Below, piece after piece: positions 18,336 through 27,148 of a stretch of 64,000 nt of DNA (position 1 is its first letter; the number at the start of each line of letters is the position of its first letter). The DNA is taken from the NCBI RefSeq assembly GCF_039545035.1, contig NZ_BAABRO010000002.1, positions 558,001 through 622,000 on the forward strand. The letters are read 5' to 3'. The stretch is from Novipirellula caenicola (GTDB taxonomy: Bacteria > Planctomycetota > Planctomycetia > Pirellulales > Pirellulaceae). Position numbers and translations under genes: made by a program. A model generated the notes under the pieces. It was not told the DNA's origin. It saw only the letters and a program-made list of their open reading frames with translations, and searched no databases.

Positions 18336-18791
18336 TCAGCCTTGGTTTGAAGAGGGCTTCTTTGAATCGCGGCGGGACAATCCCGCGCGGTCCATCAAAG
18401 AGCTCTTCATCAAGTCTTCCATGTAATCGTCGTCCGCAGGCGGAGGCCCGAAGGCGCCGAGCAACTGCGGCTCATATTCAATGAGATACTCGTGGCGTGC
18501 GATGGACACTTTGCTGTTGGGGTCGATACGCTTACGCTGGACGGGGCGACCATCGACCTTCAATCCGTTCCGGCTGTTCAGGTCCCGAATGAACCAATAA
18601 CCGTGCTCGAGAGTCAACCGGCAGTGCTGGCTTGAAACATTGGCGAACTTCAATTGAATATCGCACTCGCTGCGCCGCCCCACCAGCAATCGCTCTTTTA
18701 CAAGCGGGATGGGATCGCCCCCGCCACAAGGGGTAAGTTGTCCGTAGGGTCCAGCAAATTGAGGTTTCGATATTTCGTCGTCAAATTCCAC
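18336..18791 (-). CDS. FHA domain-containing protein
   Basis: The forkhead-associated domain (about residues 40-120) recognises phosphothreonine. Its key residues are all here: LLVGRRSECDIQL, SSQHCRL, and DLNSRNGLKVDG. A planctomycete-type N-terminal segment (FAGPYGQLTPCGGGDPIPL) precedes it and a short disordered tail (SRRDSKKPSS) ends it. No ATG fits; the GTG at 18791 has an AGGAAG site about 10 bases upstream and gives about 151 residues. A longer frame opens at a TTG (18944). It probably serves Ser/Thr kinase signalling, which is abundant in planctomycetes, but no kinase gene is adjacent. Confidence 0.82.
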   Translation of the reverse strand: MEFDDEISKPQFAGPYGQLTPCGGGDPIPLVKERLLVGRRSECDIQLKFANVSSQHCRLTLEHGYWFIRDLNSRNGLKVDGRPVQRKRIDPNSKVSIARHEYLIEYEPQLLGAFGPPPADDDYMEDLMKSSLMDRAGLSRRDSKKPSSNQG

Positions 18792-19000
18792 GATCAGTGT
18801 CTTCCTGTCCGAGTAAACAAAAACGAGGAATCCGCAGCCAGCGAAGCGATATCCGCCATCGCTTCGACTCGATATTCCTATCGTATGACGTTCATGGCTT
18901 TCAGGCGACCGACATTCGGGTGTCGTTATCACCGCCCCCGCCAAACGGGCAATGAAATCCCGTTCACATTAATAATCCCATTTTGACCAAATTTTCACGA

Positions 19001-20110
19001 ATGGCAACGGTTTGTAAATTGATCGACTCCGAATTCAATGAACGATTAGCATGGCAATCGGAAAAACTGCCATTTAACGCATTTGGCGCTTCGTTGCGTC
19101 GTCGTTTTGGAGGCCGAATTCAACGCGTCAGCATCGATGCGGGGTTCACCTGCCCCAACGTTGACGGGGCGGTAGCACGCGGTGGTTGCAATTTTTGTGA
19201 CAATCGGTCGTTCAGCCCGTCTCGCCGAGTCCGCCTGAAACAGGTCAGTGAACAATTGGCGACCGGGATCGAGACGGTCACCAAGCGGTACGACAAAGTC
19301 GCAGGCTTTATCGCCTATTTCCAGCCGGCAACGAACACCTACGCGCCGGTCGAGCAGCTCGAAGAGGTGTTCCGATTGGCGCTTTCGATCGACCCTCGCG
19401 TGGTCGGGTTGGCGGTTGGCACCCGCCCGGATTGTGTGCCCGAGAGCGTGTTGGCACTGCTGGAAACACTGGCTCGGGAAACGTATGTCTCGCTCGAATT
19501 TGGGATGCAAACGATCCACGATGCTGGATTGGATTGGATGAACCGGGCTCATGATCACGCCAGCATGATCAATGCGATCGACCGCAGCCGTGGCCGCGGA
19601 TTTGAATGCTGCAGTCACGTGATTTTGGGAATTCCAGGCGAAACTCATGCGATGATGATGGAAACGGCGACCGAAATCGGCCGCTTAGGCTTTGACGCGG
19701 TCAAAATTCACAATCTGTATGCCGTTTTGGGCACGCCCCTGGGCGACCAAGTGCAGAGCGGTGAGATTGTGTTGATGCAGCGTGAGGAATACATCCACAC
19801 GGTGGTCGATTTCTTGGAACGGATTCCAGCCGAGGTGATTGTCGAACGCGTCAGCGGTGATGCTCCGTCAAACTACCTGATCGAACCAAAATGGTGCCTG
19901 GAAAAATCGTCACTCCGTTTGGCGATCGAACAAGAGTTCAAGCGACGGGGAACCCGTCAGGGATCCCATTTTGTTGCTCCCGAGATCCCGCCCGCCGAGC
20001 GTCCGCGGCCCGCCGACGAGACCCCCGAGTCCATTCGTAATCAAATTGATCTCGGACGCCGACTCCCGGTGCTGAAGATCGAGAAAAACGGGGTGCGAAC
20101 GCAGCAATAG
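19001..20110 (+). CDS. Radical SAM protein, TIGR01212/YhcC family
   Basis: A protein of 369 residues. The radical SAM cluster cysteines are in FTCPNVDGAVARGGCNFC, the arrangement of the YhcC family. Family markers include YFQPATNTYAP, GTRPDCVP, EFGMQTIHD and KIHNLYAVLGTPL. YhcC-like proteins are radical SAM enzymes of unknown reaction. The C-terminal 50 residues are Pro/Arg-rich and variable. I chose the ATG at 19001; a TTG at 18983 is open. A divergent FHA gene lies 210 bases to the left. Confidence 0.88.
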   Translation: MATVCKLIDSEFNERLAWQSEKLPFNAFGASLRRRFGGRIQRVSIDAGFTCPNVDGAVARGGCNFCDNRSFSPSRRVRLKQVSEQLATGIETVTKRYDKVAGFIAYFQPATNTYAPVEQLEEVFRLALSIDPRVVGLAVGTRPDCVPESVLALLETLARETYVSLEFGMQTIHDAGLDWMNRAHDHASMINAIDRSRGRGFECCSHVILGIPGETHAMMMETATEIGRLGFDAVKIHNLYAVLGTPLGDQVQSGEIVLMQREEYIHTVVDFLERIPAEVIVERVSGDAPSNYLIEPKWCLEKSSLRLAIEQEFKRRGTRQGSHFVAPEIPPAERPRPADETPESIRNQIDLGRRLPVLKIEKNGVRTQQ

Positions 20111-20159
20111 GCCCCGATTCTCCTGCGAAAGACCGCTGATTTCGTGAGCCTTCATCCTG

Positions 20160-20310
20160 TAGCGACGCTCGCCACTGTAGCGACGCTCGCCAGAGCGTGG
20201 ATCTGTAGTGGATGGTTGCCGCTGAACACCGCGTCCCACCTTCTGGCGAAGGTAGCTACCGATAATTGCCACCACCTTCTGGCGAAGGTAGCTACCGGTA
20301 AATGCCTCGC
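20160..20310. repeat. Copy of the 40-kb intergenic repeat family (inverted)
   Basis: GTAGCGACGCTCGCCA occurs twice in direct succession. It is followed by GAGCGTGG, GGTTGCCGC and CCACCTTCTGGCGAAGG with GTAGCTACC twice. This is the reverse complement of the unit repeated three times at 40266-40679. The 20111-20618 gap holds this and no gene. Confidence 0.75.
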
Positions 20311-20618
20311 CGCGTTCGCTGTTTTGTCGCGAGCCTCGGCTTCGTCCACATCCAACCGTCACCGTCGCCCAGGCGGCTAGGATAACGGCGGCGATGGCGT
20401 TCTAAACCGGTCAGTCGCCGGTGAAAACGTGGAAACCCTTCGAAGCCGTTGGGAAATTCGGTAGAATCAGCAATGCGGTGGAACTGGTTTCGGATGGGCG
20501 AATTGCATGGCTGACGACAGCCCCCCTCGCCCAATCAAACGTCGGCCGATACTATTTCTGCCTTCGGAAGCTGAAGCGGCGGAGCTCAGCCAACAATCTA
20601 GGAGCGGAGTGGCGACAG

Positions 20619-20996
20619 ATGTCACGTATTGCGATCGTATTTGGGCTGTTGCTCTGCGCTGTCACGATGTTGGCGTTGATGATGACGATGCAGAAGATGC
20701 CGTCTCAATTTTGTCCGATGATGTTCGGCATTCCGATGCTGTTTTGCGGCGTGGTTGGATTGAACCCGCATCGCCGCAAACACGCGATGCAGATCGCGGC
20801 GACCATCGCGTTGTTGGGCACCCTGACTGGGGGCAGCAACGCTCTTTTCTCGCTATTCCGCGTCCTCCGTGGAATCCAAGTGAACTCATTGGCGATGCAA
20901 GTGGTCATTGCGATGACGGTGCTATGTACGATTTTTCTGATCGTCAGCCTGATTTCCTTTACCCAAACGCGGCGTCGCCGTTTGACCCCGGGATAG
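20619..20996 (+). CDS. Small integral membrane protein of unknown function
   Basis: About 125 residues with four predicted membrane segments: IAIVFGLLLCAVTMLALMM, FGIPMLFCGVVGL, IAATIALLGTLTGG and VVIAMTVLCTIFLIVSLISF. It ends with an Arg-rich tail (TQTRRRRLTPG) that should be cytoplasmic. The ATG at 20619 has GGAG about 9 bases upstream; the open frame reaches 20421 but the added part is soluble and unconserved-looking. I do not recognise a family. It lies just before the cimA leader and ends 7 bases upstream of that leader's -35 box. Confidence 0.7.
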   Translation: MSRIAIVFGLLLCAVTMLALMMTMQKMPSQFCPMMFGIPMLFCGVVGLNPHRRKHAMQIAATIALLGTLTGGSNALFSLFRVLRGIQVNSLAMQVVIAMTVLCTIFLIVSLISFTQTRRRRLTPG

Positions 20997-21002
20997 CGGC
21001 GA

Positions 21003-21030
21003 TTGACAACGTTCGCAAAAAAACTATCCT
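21003..21030 (+). promoter_or_regulatory. Sigma-70 promoter of the cimA-valS leader
   Basis: A consensus -35 box (TTGACA, 21003-21008) and a TATCCT -10 box (21025-21030) are separated by 16 bases. Transcription would start near 21037, about 335 bases before cimA, giving a long leader RNA with a leader peptide and a terminator. Confidence 0.7.
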
Positions 21031-21065
21031 CTGTGCTTCAAAACCTGTTCGAAACTGATATTTCC

Positions 21066-21131
21066 GTGGCAATTCACCCCCATATTCAAATCATGATTAT
21101 CCGCGTCGTCGGCATTGATAGCCGGCCATAA
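21066..21131 (+). CDS. Putative branched-chain amino acid leader peptide (attenuator)
   Basis: A short frame starting at GTG 21066, or at the in-frame ATG 21093, ends at TAA 21129-21131. From the ATG it reads MIIRVVGIDSRP: two Ile, two Val and another Ile in the first eight residues. The longer version has 21 residues with six Ile and two Val. It lies between a consensus promoter and an intrinsic terminator upstream of cimA-valS. This is the arrangement of ilv/leu attenuators, where ribosomes stall at Ile or Val codons when those charged tRNAs are scarce. The RNA can fold CGCGT (21102-21106) with ACGCG (21131-21135), which overlaps the Val codons. No clear Shine-Dalgarno precedes either start. 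Function is inferred. Confidence 0.55.
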   Translation: MAIHPHIQIMIIRVVGIDSRP

Positions 21132-21205
21132 CGCGGGGAACGAATCGGACTGGCCGCAATCCATTGCGGCGCAGGGCTCGAATCGAGATGCCACTTTGAC
21201 ATTTA

Positions 21206-21239
21206 CCCCCGAGGCCACCCATAGCTTCGGGGGTTTTTT
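21206..21239 (+). terminator. Intrinsic terminator in the cimA leader (candidate attenuator)
   Basis: CCCCCGA (21206-21212) pairs with TCGGGGG (21227-21233) and is followed by TTTTTT, 133 bases before the cimA start. CCCCG of the left arm can alternatively pair with CGGGG at 21134-21138, just behind the leader peptide stop, which would prevent the terminator. A further perfect hairpin (GCCGCAAT with ATTGCGGC, 21153-21170) lies in between. Confidence 0.7.
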
Positions 21240-21372
21240 CGTACCTGAAACCGCGACAACCGCTCCTGCCCCTTTGCCGATCTCGATCTCAGCCCCACTT
21301 TGATCTCCAACTCATCTGCCTCAACTGACTTTTGCTCTCCCGCAGCTCCCTTCTAACTCCAGCACCACCGCG

Positions 21373-22962
21373 ATGAACGCCAAACCCATCTTGATCTACG
21401 ACACAACGCTCCGAGACGGTTCTCAGGGCGAAGGTGTCAGTTTCTCGCTTCAAGACAAGCTAAATATTGCCGAGCGGTTGGCCGAAATTGGCATCGACTT
21501 TATCGAAGGAGGCTACCCGCTGTCGAACGAGAAGGATGTGGCGTTCTTTCGTGAGATCAAAAAACGCAACCTGGGCAACAGCAAGGTGTGTGCGTTTGGA
21601 ATGACCCGGCGGAAATCGATGAAAGCCGAAGACGACCCCGGGATGAAAGCGCTAGTGCAAGCCGAAACCCCTTGCATCACCTTGGTCGGAAAAACGTGGG
21701 ACTATCACGCCACCGAGGTGCTTCGCGTTACACTCGAAGAAAACTTGGCGATGATTGGCGAGAGCGGCGAATTTCTTGCGCGCAGTGCGGAATTGATCTA
21801 CGACGCCGAGCATTTCTTTGACGGCTACAACGCCAACCCTGAATACGCGATCAAAACGCTAAAGGCTGCGGCGTCCGCCGGAGCCACTTGGTTGAGTCTG
21901 TGTGACACCAACGGCGGCACGTTGCCCGAACGCATTCGCGAAGTCACCGCAGCGGCGATCGAGGCGTTGGCGGATTACGATGTGCAAATCGGTATCCATT
22001 GCCACAACGATTGCGAGCTGGCGGTCGCCAATTCGCTCGCCGCGGTCGATGCCGGCGCGACTCAGGTGCAAGGGACGATCAACGGCATCGGTGAACGTTG
22101 TGGCAACGTCGACTTGATCACGGTGATGTCAAATCTGTCGCTCAAAAAGAAGGGCTACAGCGTGTTGGGCGGACGATCGCTAAAACCGCTGACCGAACTG
22201 AGTCGTTTTGTTTATGAAACCGCCAACCTGCAGTGGCGTAACAACCAACCGTTTGTTGGGCAAAGTGCATTCGCGCACAAGGGGGGCATGCATGTCCACG
22301 CGATCAACAAAGCCGCAAAGACGTACGAGCACATCGATCCCGCCTTGGTCGGCAATGAACGTCGCATCTTAGTGAGCGAGCTGTCCGGTCGCAGCAACAT
22401 CGCTGCGTTGGCGAACAAGCACAACTTGGAAGACGACCGCGAGTTGATGGACAAGATCTTGGCCGAAGTCGTTCGTCTCGAGAACCAAGGCTACCAATTT
22501 GAAAACGCAGGCGCCTCGTTCGACCTGCTAGTCAAACGCGTTTCGGGGACCTACACACCCCACTTTGAAACGATCAAATACCGAGTGGTCGCCGGCGACC
22601 GAAGCACCGAGAGCGAACAGCGAAGTGTGTTTGCCGAAGCAATCATCAAACTCAAGGTCGGCGAAACCTTGTGGTTCGATGCCGCCGAAGGGCATGGACC
22701 GATCAACGCTTTGGACGCCGCGCTTCGCAAGGCGCTTGCCGATGAATACCCGATGCTCGCCGAGATGCGATTGACCGACTACAAAGTACGCGTGGTCGAA
22801 TCGAGCAGTGGCACCGAGGCATCGATCCGAGTGAACATCGAAAGCTGCGATGAGCACGAATCATGGGGCACCATTGGCGTCAGCGAAAACATCATCGAAG
22901 CAAGCTGGAGCGCGCTGGTTGATGCCGTCGAATACAAACTTCACAAATCCGAAAAAAAGTAA
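21373..22962 (+). CDS. cimA: Citramalate synthase
   Basis: A 529-residue enzyme that condenses acetyl-CoA and pyruvate to (R)-citramalate, the first step of the threonine-independent route to isoleucine. The DRE-TIM catalytic motif is IYDTTLRDGSQGEGVSFS. Other conserved parts are FIEGGYPLSNEKD, the metal site GIHCHNDCELAVANSLAAV and GTINGIGERCGN. The C-terminal third, after about residue 390, is the LeuA-type dimeric allosteric domain. The GGYPLSN signature separates the CimA type from 2-isopropylmalate synthase. valS follows 13 bases later. Expression is likely controlled by the upstream Ile/Val leader. The start is the ATG at 21373. Confidence 0.93.
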   Translation: MNAKPILIYDTTLRDGSQGEGVSFSLQDKLNIAERLAEIGIDFIEGGYPLSNEKDVAFFREIKKRNLGNSKVCAFGMTRRKSMKAEDDPGMKALVQAETPCITLVGKTWDYHATEVLRVTLEENLAMIGESGEFLARSAELIYDAEHFFDGYNANPEYAIKTLKAAASAGATWLSLCDTNGGTLPERIREVTAAAIEALADYDVQIGIHCHNDCELAVANSLAAVDAGATQVQGTINGIGERCGNVDLITVMSNLSLKKKGYSVLGGRSLKPLTELSRFVYETANLQWRNNQPFVGQSAFAHKGGMHVHAINKAAKTYEHIDPALVGNERRILVSELSGRSNIAALANKHNLEDDRELMDKILAEVVRLENQGYQFENAGASFDLLVKRVSGTYTPHFETIKYRVVAGDRSTESEQRSVFAEAIIKLKVGETLWFDAAEGHGPINALDAALRKALADEYPMLAEMRLTDYKVRVVESSSGTEASIRVNIESCDEHESWGTIGVSENIIEASWSALVDAVEYKLHKSEKK

Positions 22963-22975
22963 CGCTAGAAAAATC

Positions 22976-25900
22976 ATGACGATTCCGACTCGATTTGACC
23001 ATTCGGACGCGGTAGCGGACATTGCCAACGCTTGGGAAGACGCACGATGCGCTCACGCAGAACCTAATCCTGATCGCAAACCGTTTACGATCGTGATCCC
23101 TCCACCGAACGTGACCGGGGCGCTGCATCTCGGACACGGACTGAACAACACGCTGCAAGACATTGTCATTCGCACCAAGCGAATGCAAGGTTTTGAAACG
23201 CTGTGGATGCCCGGCACCGATCATGCGGGAATCGCGACGCAAGCGGTGGTTGAAAAACGGCTGAAGGAACAGGAAAACAAGACGCGTCACGATCTCGGAC
23301 GCGAAGCGTTGGTCCAGCGGATCTGGGATTGGAAAGAACAATACGAAAAGCGGATCCTCGGCCAACTCAAACGGATGGGGTGCAGCTGCGATTGGGAGCG
23401 AGTTCGATTCACGCTGGATGATCGCTGCGCCGCCGCGGTGCGAGCTACTTTTTTCGACCTGTTCAGCAAAAAACGGATCTATCGCGGCAAACGGCTGGTC
23501 AACTGGGACACCTATTTGCAAACCGCCGTCAGCGATGATGAAGTGATCAACAAGACCGAGAAAGGTCATTTTTGGCACATTTTCTATCCGGTCGTCGATC
23601 CTAAACCGGGCGAACCGTCGCGAATCGAAATCGCGACCACGCGGCCTGAAACGATGCTTGGCGATACCGCGGTGGCGGTCCATCCGGATCCCGAAGCCGC
23701 GATGGACAAACTTGATGCCGAGCTGAAAGCCAAACGCGAAACGGCTTCGGCGGGCGAAAAGAGTGAAATTGACAAGCAGATCAAATCGTTGGCCGAGCGT
23801 CGACAAACGATGCTGCCGCTGTTGATCCAGCTGCGTGACATGGCGTTGGATGGCCGCAAAGTGATGTTGCCGCTAATGAATCGCGAGATCCCAATCGTGG
23901 CCGACGAATGGGCCAAACCCGAGATGGGAACCGGTTGCGTCAAGATCACGCCTGCGCACGACCCGAATGACTATGAAGTCGGCAAACGGGTTGGGTTGGC
24001 GATGATCAACATCCTAAACGCCGACGGAACCATGAACTCCGAGACCGGCGTTTATGAAGGTTTGTCCATCAAGAAAACACGTGCCAAGGTGGTCGAGGAC
24101 CTCGAAGCCCTTGATCTGCTTGGTGAGATCGAAGACCGTGAAATCGAATTGCCGCTGAGCGATCGCAGCAAGACCCCGATCGAACCGTATTTGGCCGACC
24201 AATGGTTCGTGGCGATGGAAGAATTGGCACAATCCGCGATAGATGCTGTTTCGACCGAGCAAGTCAAGATTTTCCCCGAGCGTTATCGCAAAGGCTATCT
24301 CGATTGGTTAAGCGAGAAACGCGATTGGCCCGTCAGCCGACAATTGTGGTGGGGTCACCAAATTCCGATCTGGTCGCTCGGCGGGATCAGCCAAGCGGAT
24401 GCCAAGGCGGCGGCTGAAAAAATCCATGCGTTTGCCGAATATGCCTCGGGCAAGATTGCTGATCGGATCGATGAAAACGAAGACGGCAGCCACTCGCTGT
24501 TCGTTTGTTTGCGTAGCGATGATGCAAAACTCGAAGCCAAAGTCGAGGCATTGGGGCTCGTCCGTGACCCCGATGTTTTGGACACGTGGTTCTCGTCGGC
24601 GCTGTGGCCACACAGCACGCTTGGATGGCCGGAACAAACGCCTGAACTTGAGTATTTTTATCCGACCAGCACTTTGATCACATCGCGTGACATCATCACG
24701 TTGTGGGTCGCGCGTATGGTGTTGATGGGGCTAAATAACGTCGGCAAGGTCCCATTTGACGAGGTGTTCATTCACCCCAAGATCCTCGATGGATTGGGGG
24801 AAACGATGAGCAAGAGCAAAGGGAACGGCGTCGACCCGATCGACGTGATCGAAAAATTTGGTCCCGATGCGTTGCGGTTCGGATTGGCGCGGTTGGCGAC
24901 CGAAACGCAAGACGTGCGGATGCCGGTCCAGTACGAGTGTCCTCATTGCGAGAAACTGATCGACCAAACCAAAAAGAATCGATCGCTGCCGAAATTGGAT
25001 TGCCCGGAATGCAAGAAAACGTTCTCGACCCAGTGGGCTGAATCGACAGAGGACAAGTCGCATCCGCGTGCCGCCGTGGTCAGCGAACGTTTCGAAACGG
25101 CTCGCAATTTCGTCAACAAACTGTGGAACGCAGCCCGTTTTGCGTTGATGAATTTCGAAGGCTATGAGCCGCAAGAAATCGATGTCAAAACGCTGCCGCT
25201 GGAAGACCGCTGGTTGCTGAGTCGATTGTCCACCGTCACCAAACAAGTGACCGAAGCGACCGAACATTATCATTTTGCCGAAGCCTCGCGGATCCTTTAC
25301 GATTTTGCCTGGGACGAATTCTGCAGTTTCTATGTCGAGATTGCCAAACCGCGATTGTCCGACGACTCGCTTCGCGGGGTCACCCAGTCGGTGATGGCTC
25401 ACGGACTCGATACGCTACTGCGTTTGTTGCACCCGATCATGCCGTTTGTGACCGAATCGATTTGGGGCTACTTGAACGAAGCGGCGCCCAAGCGAGGCAT
25501 TCCATCGCTCGCAGAGGCTCCGCGGTTTGTAATGACCGCGGCGTGGCCTACGGCTGAATCGGCGCACTACGACGAGAACATCGAACGGCAATTCAACGAG
25601 TTCCAAGAGGTCGTTGGCGCGATTCGCCGGATCCGAGCGAGCCAAAACATTGCTCCACGTGATACAGTCCCGGTCGCGATTCGCTGCAGCGAATCATCAC
25701 AATCGCTATTGGAACCAATGCGAACCTATTTCCAAGGACTCGCCGGCGCGGAAGTGGTCCAGTTGAGCCCCGATGCGAAGCCGTTTGAGATCGATGCGCC
25801 GTTGGCGATCACCGGTTTGGATATCGAGGTGCACGTCGATTTGGAACAGTTCATCGATTTCAAAGCCGAGTTGGCTCGATTGGAAAAACTGCGAGACCAG

Positions 25901-26068
25901 GTGGTCAAACAGATTGGCGGAAAAGAGCAGAAACTTTCCAACGAAAACTTTGTCGCGCGTGCCCCCGCTGAGGTGGTGGCGAAGGAACGCGAGTCGCTTG
26001 ACGAATTAAAGCGACAACTCGAATCGGTTGAGAATGACATTTTGCGACTCAAGAGTAAACTTGGTTAG
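22976..26068 (+). CDS. valS: Valine--tRNA ligase
   Basis: A class I synthetase of 1030 residues that charges tRNA-Val in the cytoplasm. HIGH-type motif: PPPNVTGALHLGHG; KMSKS motif: ETMSKSKGNG. An editing (CP1) domain lies between them and contains TTRPETMLGDTAVAVHP. The anticodon-binding domain starts near ARNFVNKLWNAARF, and a C-terminal coiled coil ends the protein. Between KMSKS and the anticodon domain is an unusual four-cysteine insertion, CPHC (655-658) and CPEC (676-679), which looks like a zinc ribbon. The ATG at 22976 starts 13 bases after cimA; an open frame overlapping cimA reaches 22850. It shares the cimA leader, so Val supply may control its own synthetase. Confidence 0.95.
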   Translation: MTIPTRFDHSDAVADIANAWEDARCAHAEPNPDRKPFTIVIPPPNVTGALHLGHGLNNTLQDIVIRTKRMQGFETLWMPGTDHAGIATQAVVEKRLKEQENKTRHDLGREALVQRIWDWKEQYEKRILGQLKRMGCSCDWERVRFTLDDRCAAAVRATFFDLFSKKRIYRGKRLVNWDTYLQTAVSDDEVINKTEKGHFWHIFYPVVDPKPGEPSRIEIATTRPETMLGDTAVAVHPDPEAAMDKLDAELKAKRETASAGEKSEIDKQIKSLAERRQTMLPLLIQLRDMALDGRKVMLPLMNREIPIVADEWAKPEMGTGCVKITPAHDPNDYEVGKRVGLAMINILNADGTMNSETGVYEGLSIKKTRAKVVEDLEALDLLGEIEDREIELPLSDRSKTPIEPYLADQWFVAMEELAQSAIDAVSTEQVKIFPERYRKGYLDWLSEKRDWPVSRQLWWGHQIPIWSLGGISQADAKAAAEKIHAFAEYASGKIADRIDENEDGSHSLFVCLRSDDAKLEAKVEALGLVRDPDVLDTWFSSALWPHSTLGWPEQTPELEYFYPTSTLITSRDIITLWVARMVLMGLNNVGKVPFDEVFIHPKILDGLGETMSKSKGNGVDPIDVIEKFGPDALRFGLARLATETQDVRMPVQYECPHCEKLIDQTKKNRSLPKLDCPECKKTFSTQWAESTEDKSHPRAAVVSERFETARNFVNKLWNAARFALMNFEGYEPQEIDVKTLPLEDRWLLSRLSTVTKQVTEATEHYHFAEASRILYDFAWDEFCSFYVEIAKPRLSDDSLRGVTQSVMAHGLDTLLRLLHPIMPFVTESIWGYLNEAAPKRGIPSLAEAPRFVMTAAWPTAESAHYDENIERQFNEFQEVVGAIRRIRASQNIAPRDTVPVAIRCSESSQSLLEPMRTYFQGLAGAEVVQLSPDAKPFEIDAPLAITGLDIEVHVDLEQFIDFKAELARLEKLRDQVVKQIGGKEQKLSNENFVARAPAEVVAKERESLDELKRQLESVENDILRLKSKLG

Positions 26069-26172
26069 ACGCTGAACTTTCGTCGCTAAGCGGTTCAAGA
26101 TGGTTTGCCGGGACGCCGGCAAACTCTTGCCCGCTGTGTGGTCGGACACTTTATCCTTATTGGCGATGTACG

Positions 26173-27015
26173 ATGCCTATTAAAATGACTTGCCAATGCG
26201 GCAAAGTGCTGAACATTCCCGATGCGGCTGCGGGCAAAGCGGTCAAATGCCCAGGCTGTCAAACGGTGTTGAAGGTACCTGCAGGGAACGCCGCGGCCAA
26301 ACCCAAGCAAGCCGCAGCCCAGCCCAAGCAAGCTGCAGCTCCGGCCCAACCGGCGCGGCGCCCCGCGGCAGCGGCCCCGGTGGCGATGGGCAATCGTTTG
26401 GATGACTTGTTTGACGAAGAAGGGTTCAGCCAACAAGTCGCGGCAATCTGTCCGGCATGTCGCGCGGAGATGAAAGCCGAAGCGATCCTGTGCACCAAGT
26501 GCGGCTACAACAAACAAACCGGATCGAAATTGGCGGGCCATCAAACGCCAGGACTCGACGTCTCGCACGGCACCCTTGCGCTTGAAAAAGCGGCTGCCGA
26601 GATGGCGCGTGCCAAGGACACGCAAGATCGGTTGCTTGGCAATAACGGCATGCCGTGGTGGATGCTGGCATTGGTATTGTTCCTGATCGTCAGCTCGACG
26701 GGCATTGCGGTGGTCGCGATCAATGTTTCGCGTCAAGTCGATGGCAACGGGGGCGGGTTCAACCCAATCGCCACGTTCCTGGTTCTCGGGTTCGGGGCGT
26801 GCATTGTGATTTCGCAATGTGCTCAGCTTGCCGTGATCATCAAAGCCTTCAAAAAGGACATCAAAACAGGTTTGCTGACCATGTTTGTCCCTTTCTACAT
26901 CTTCTACTTCGTGATCAAAAATTGGCGAGAAACCGGGCGGCTGTTTATTACCGCCGTGGTGATGGGCATGATTGCCGGCGGTTTCCTCGCCGGAGCGATT
27001 TCTGCAGGACTGTAA
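26173..27015 (+). CDS. Zinc-ribbon membrane protein of unknown function
   Basis: A protein of 280 residues. The N-terminus has a zinc-ribbon (CQCGKVLNIPDAAAGKAVKC, then PGC), followed by a low-complexity linker of Ala, Pro, Lys and Gln (residues 40-75). A second Cys cluster is CPACRAEMKAEAILC then TKCGYN. The C-terminal half holds three or four membrane segments (for example MLALVLFLIVSSTGIAVVAI). Planctomycetes encode many proteins of this design, whose role is not known. Metal binding and membrane location are inferred from motifs. It follows valS by 105 bases and could be read from the same promoter. Confidence 0.8.
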   Translation: MPIKMTCQCGKVLNIPDAAAGKAVKCPGCQTVLKVPAGNAAAKPKQAAAQPKQAAAPAQPARRPAAAAPVAMGNRLDDLFDEEGFSQQVAAICPACRAEMKAEAILCTKCGYNKQTGSKLAGHQTPGLDVSHGTLALEKAAAEMARAKDTQDRLLGNNGMPWWMLALVLFLIVSSTGIAVVAINVSRQVDGNGGGFNPIATFLVLGFGACIVISQCAQLAVIIKAFKKDIKTGLLTMFVPFYIFYFVIKNWRETGRLFITAVVMGMIAGGFLAGAISAGL

Positions 27016-27148
27016 CGAGGCAACCACGCTTCAAGGGGAGGGCGACATTGCAAGTCCAACAATGGCTTCCCTGGTGATTGCGATCCGAAGAACCACGCTT
27101 GGTTGTCGCCTTTGAACCTGTTGCGGTTGCCCCCCCACCATGATGAAG

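Noticed and set aside
22892-23806. 304-residue frame antisense to valS
   Set aside because: Overlaps the core of valS, has no recognizable domain, and carries antisense composition.
26095-27027. 310-residue frame antisense to the zinc-ribbon protein
   Set aside because: Contains long His/Arg-rich stretches typical of reverse-strand reading; the plus-strand protein has membrane segments and Cys pairs.
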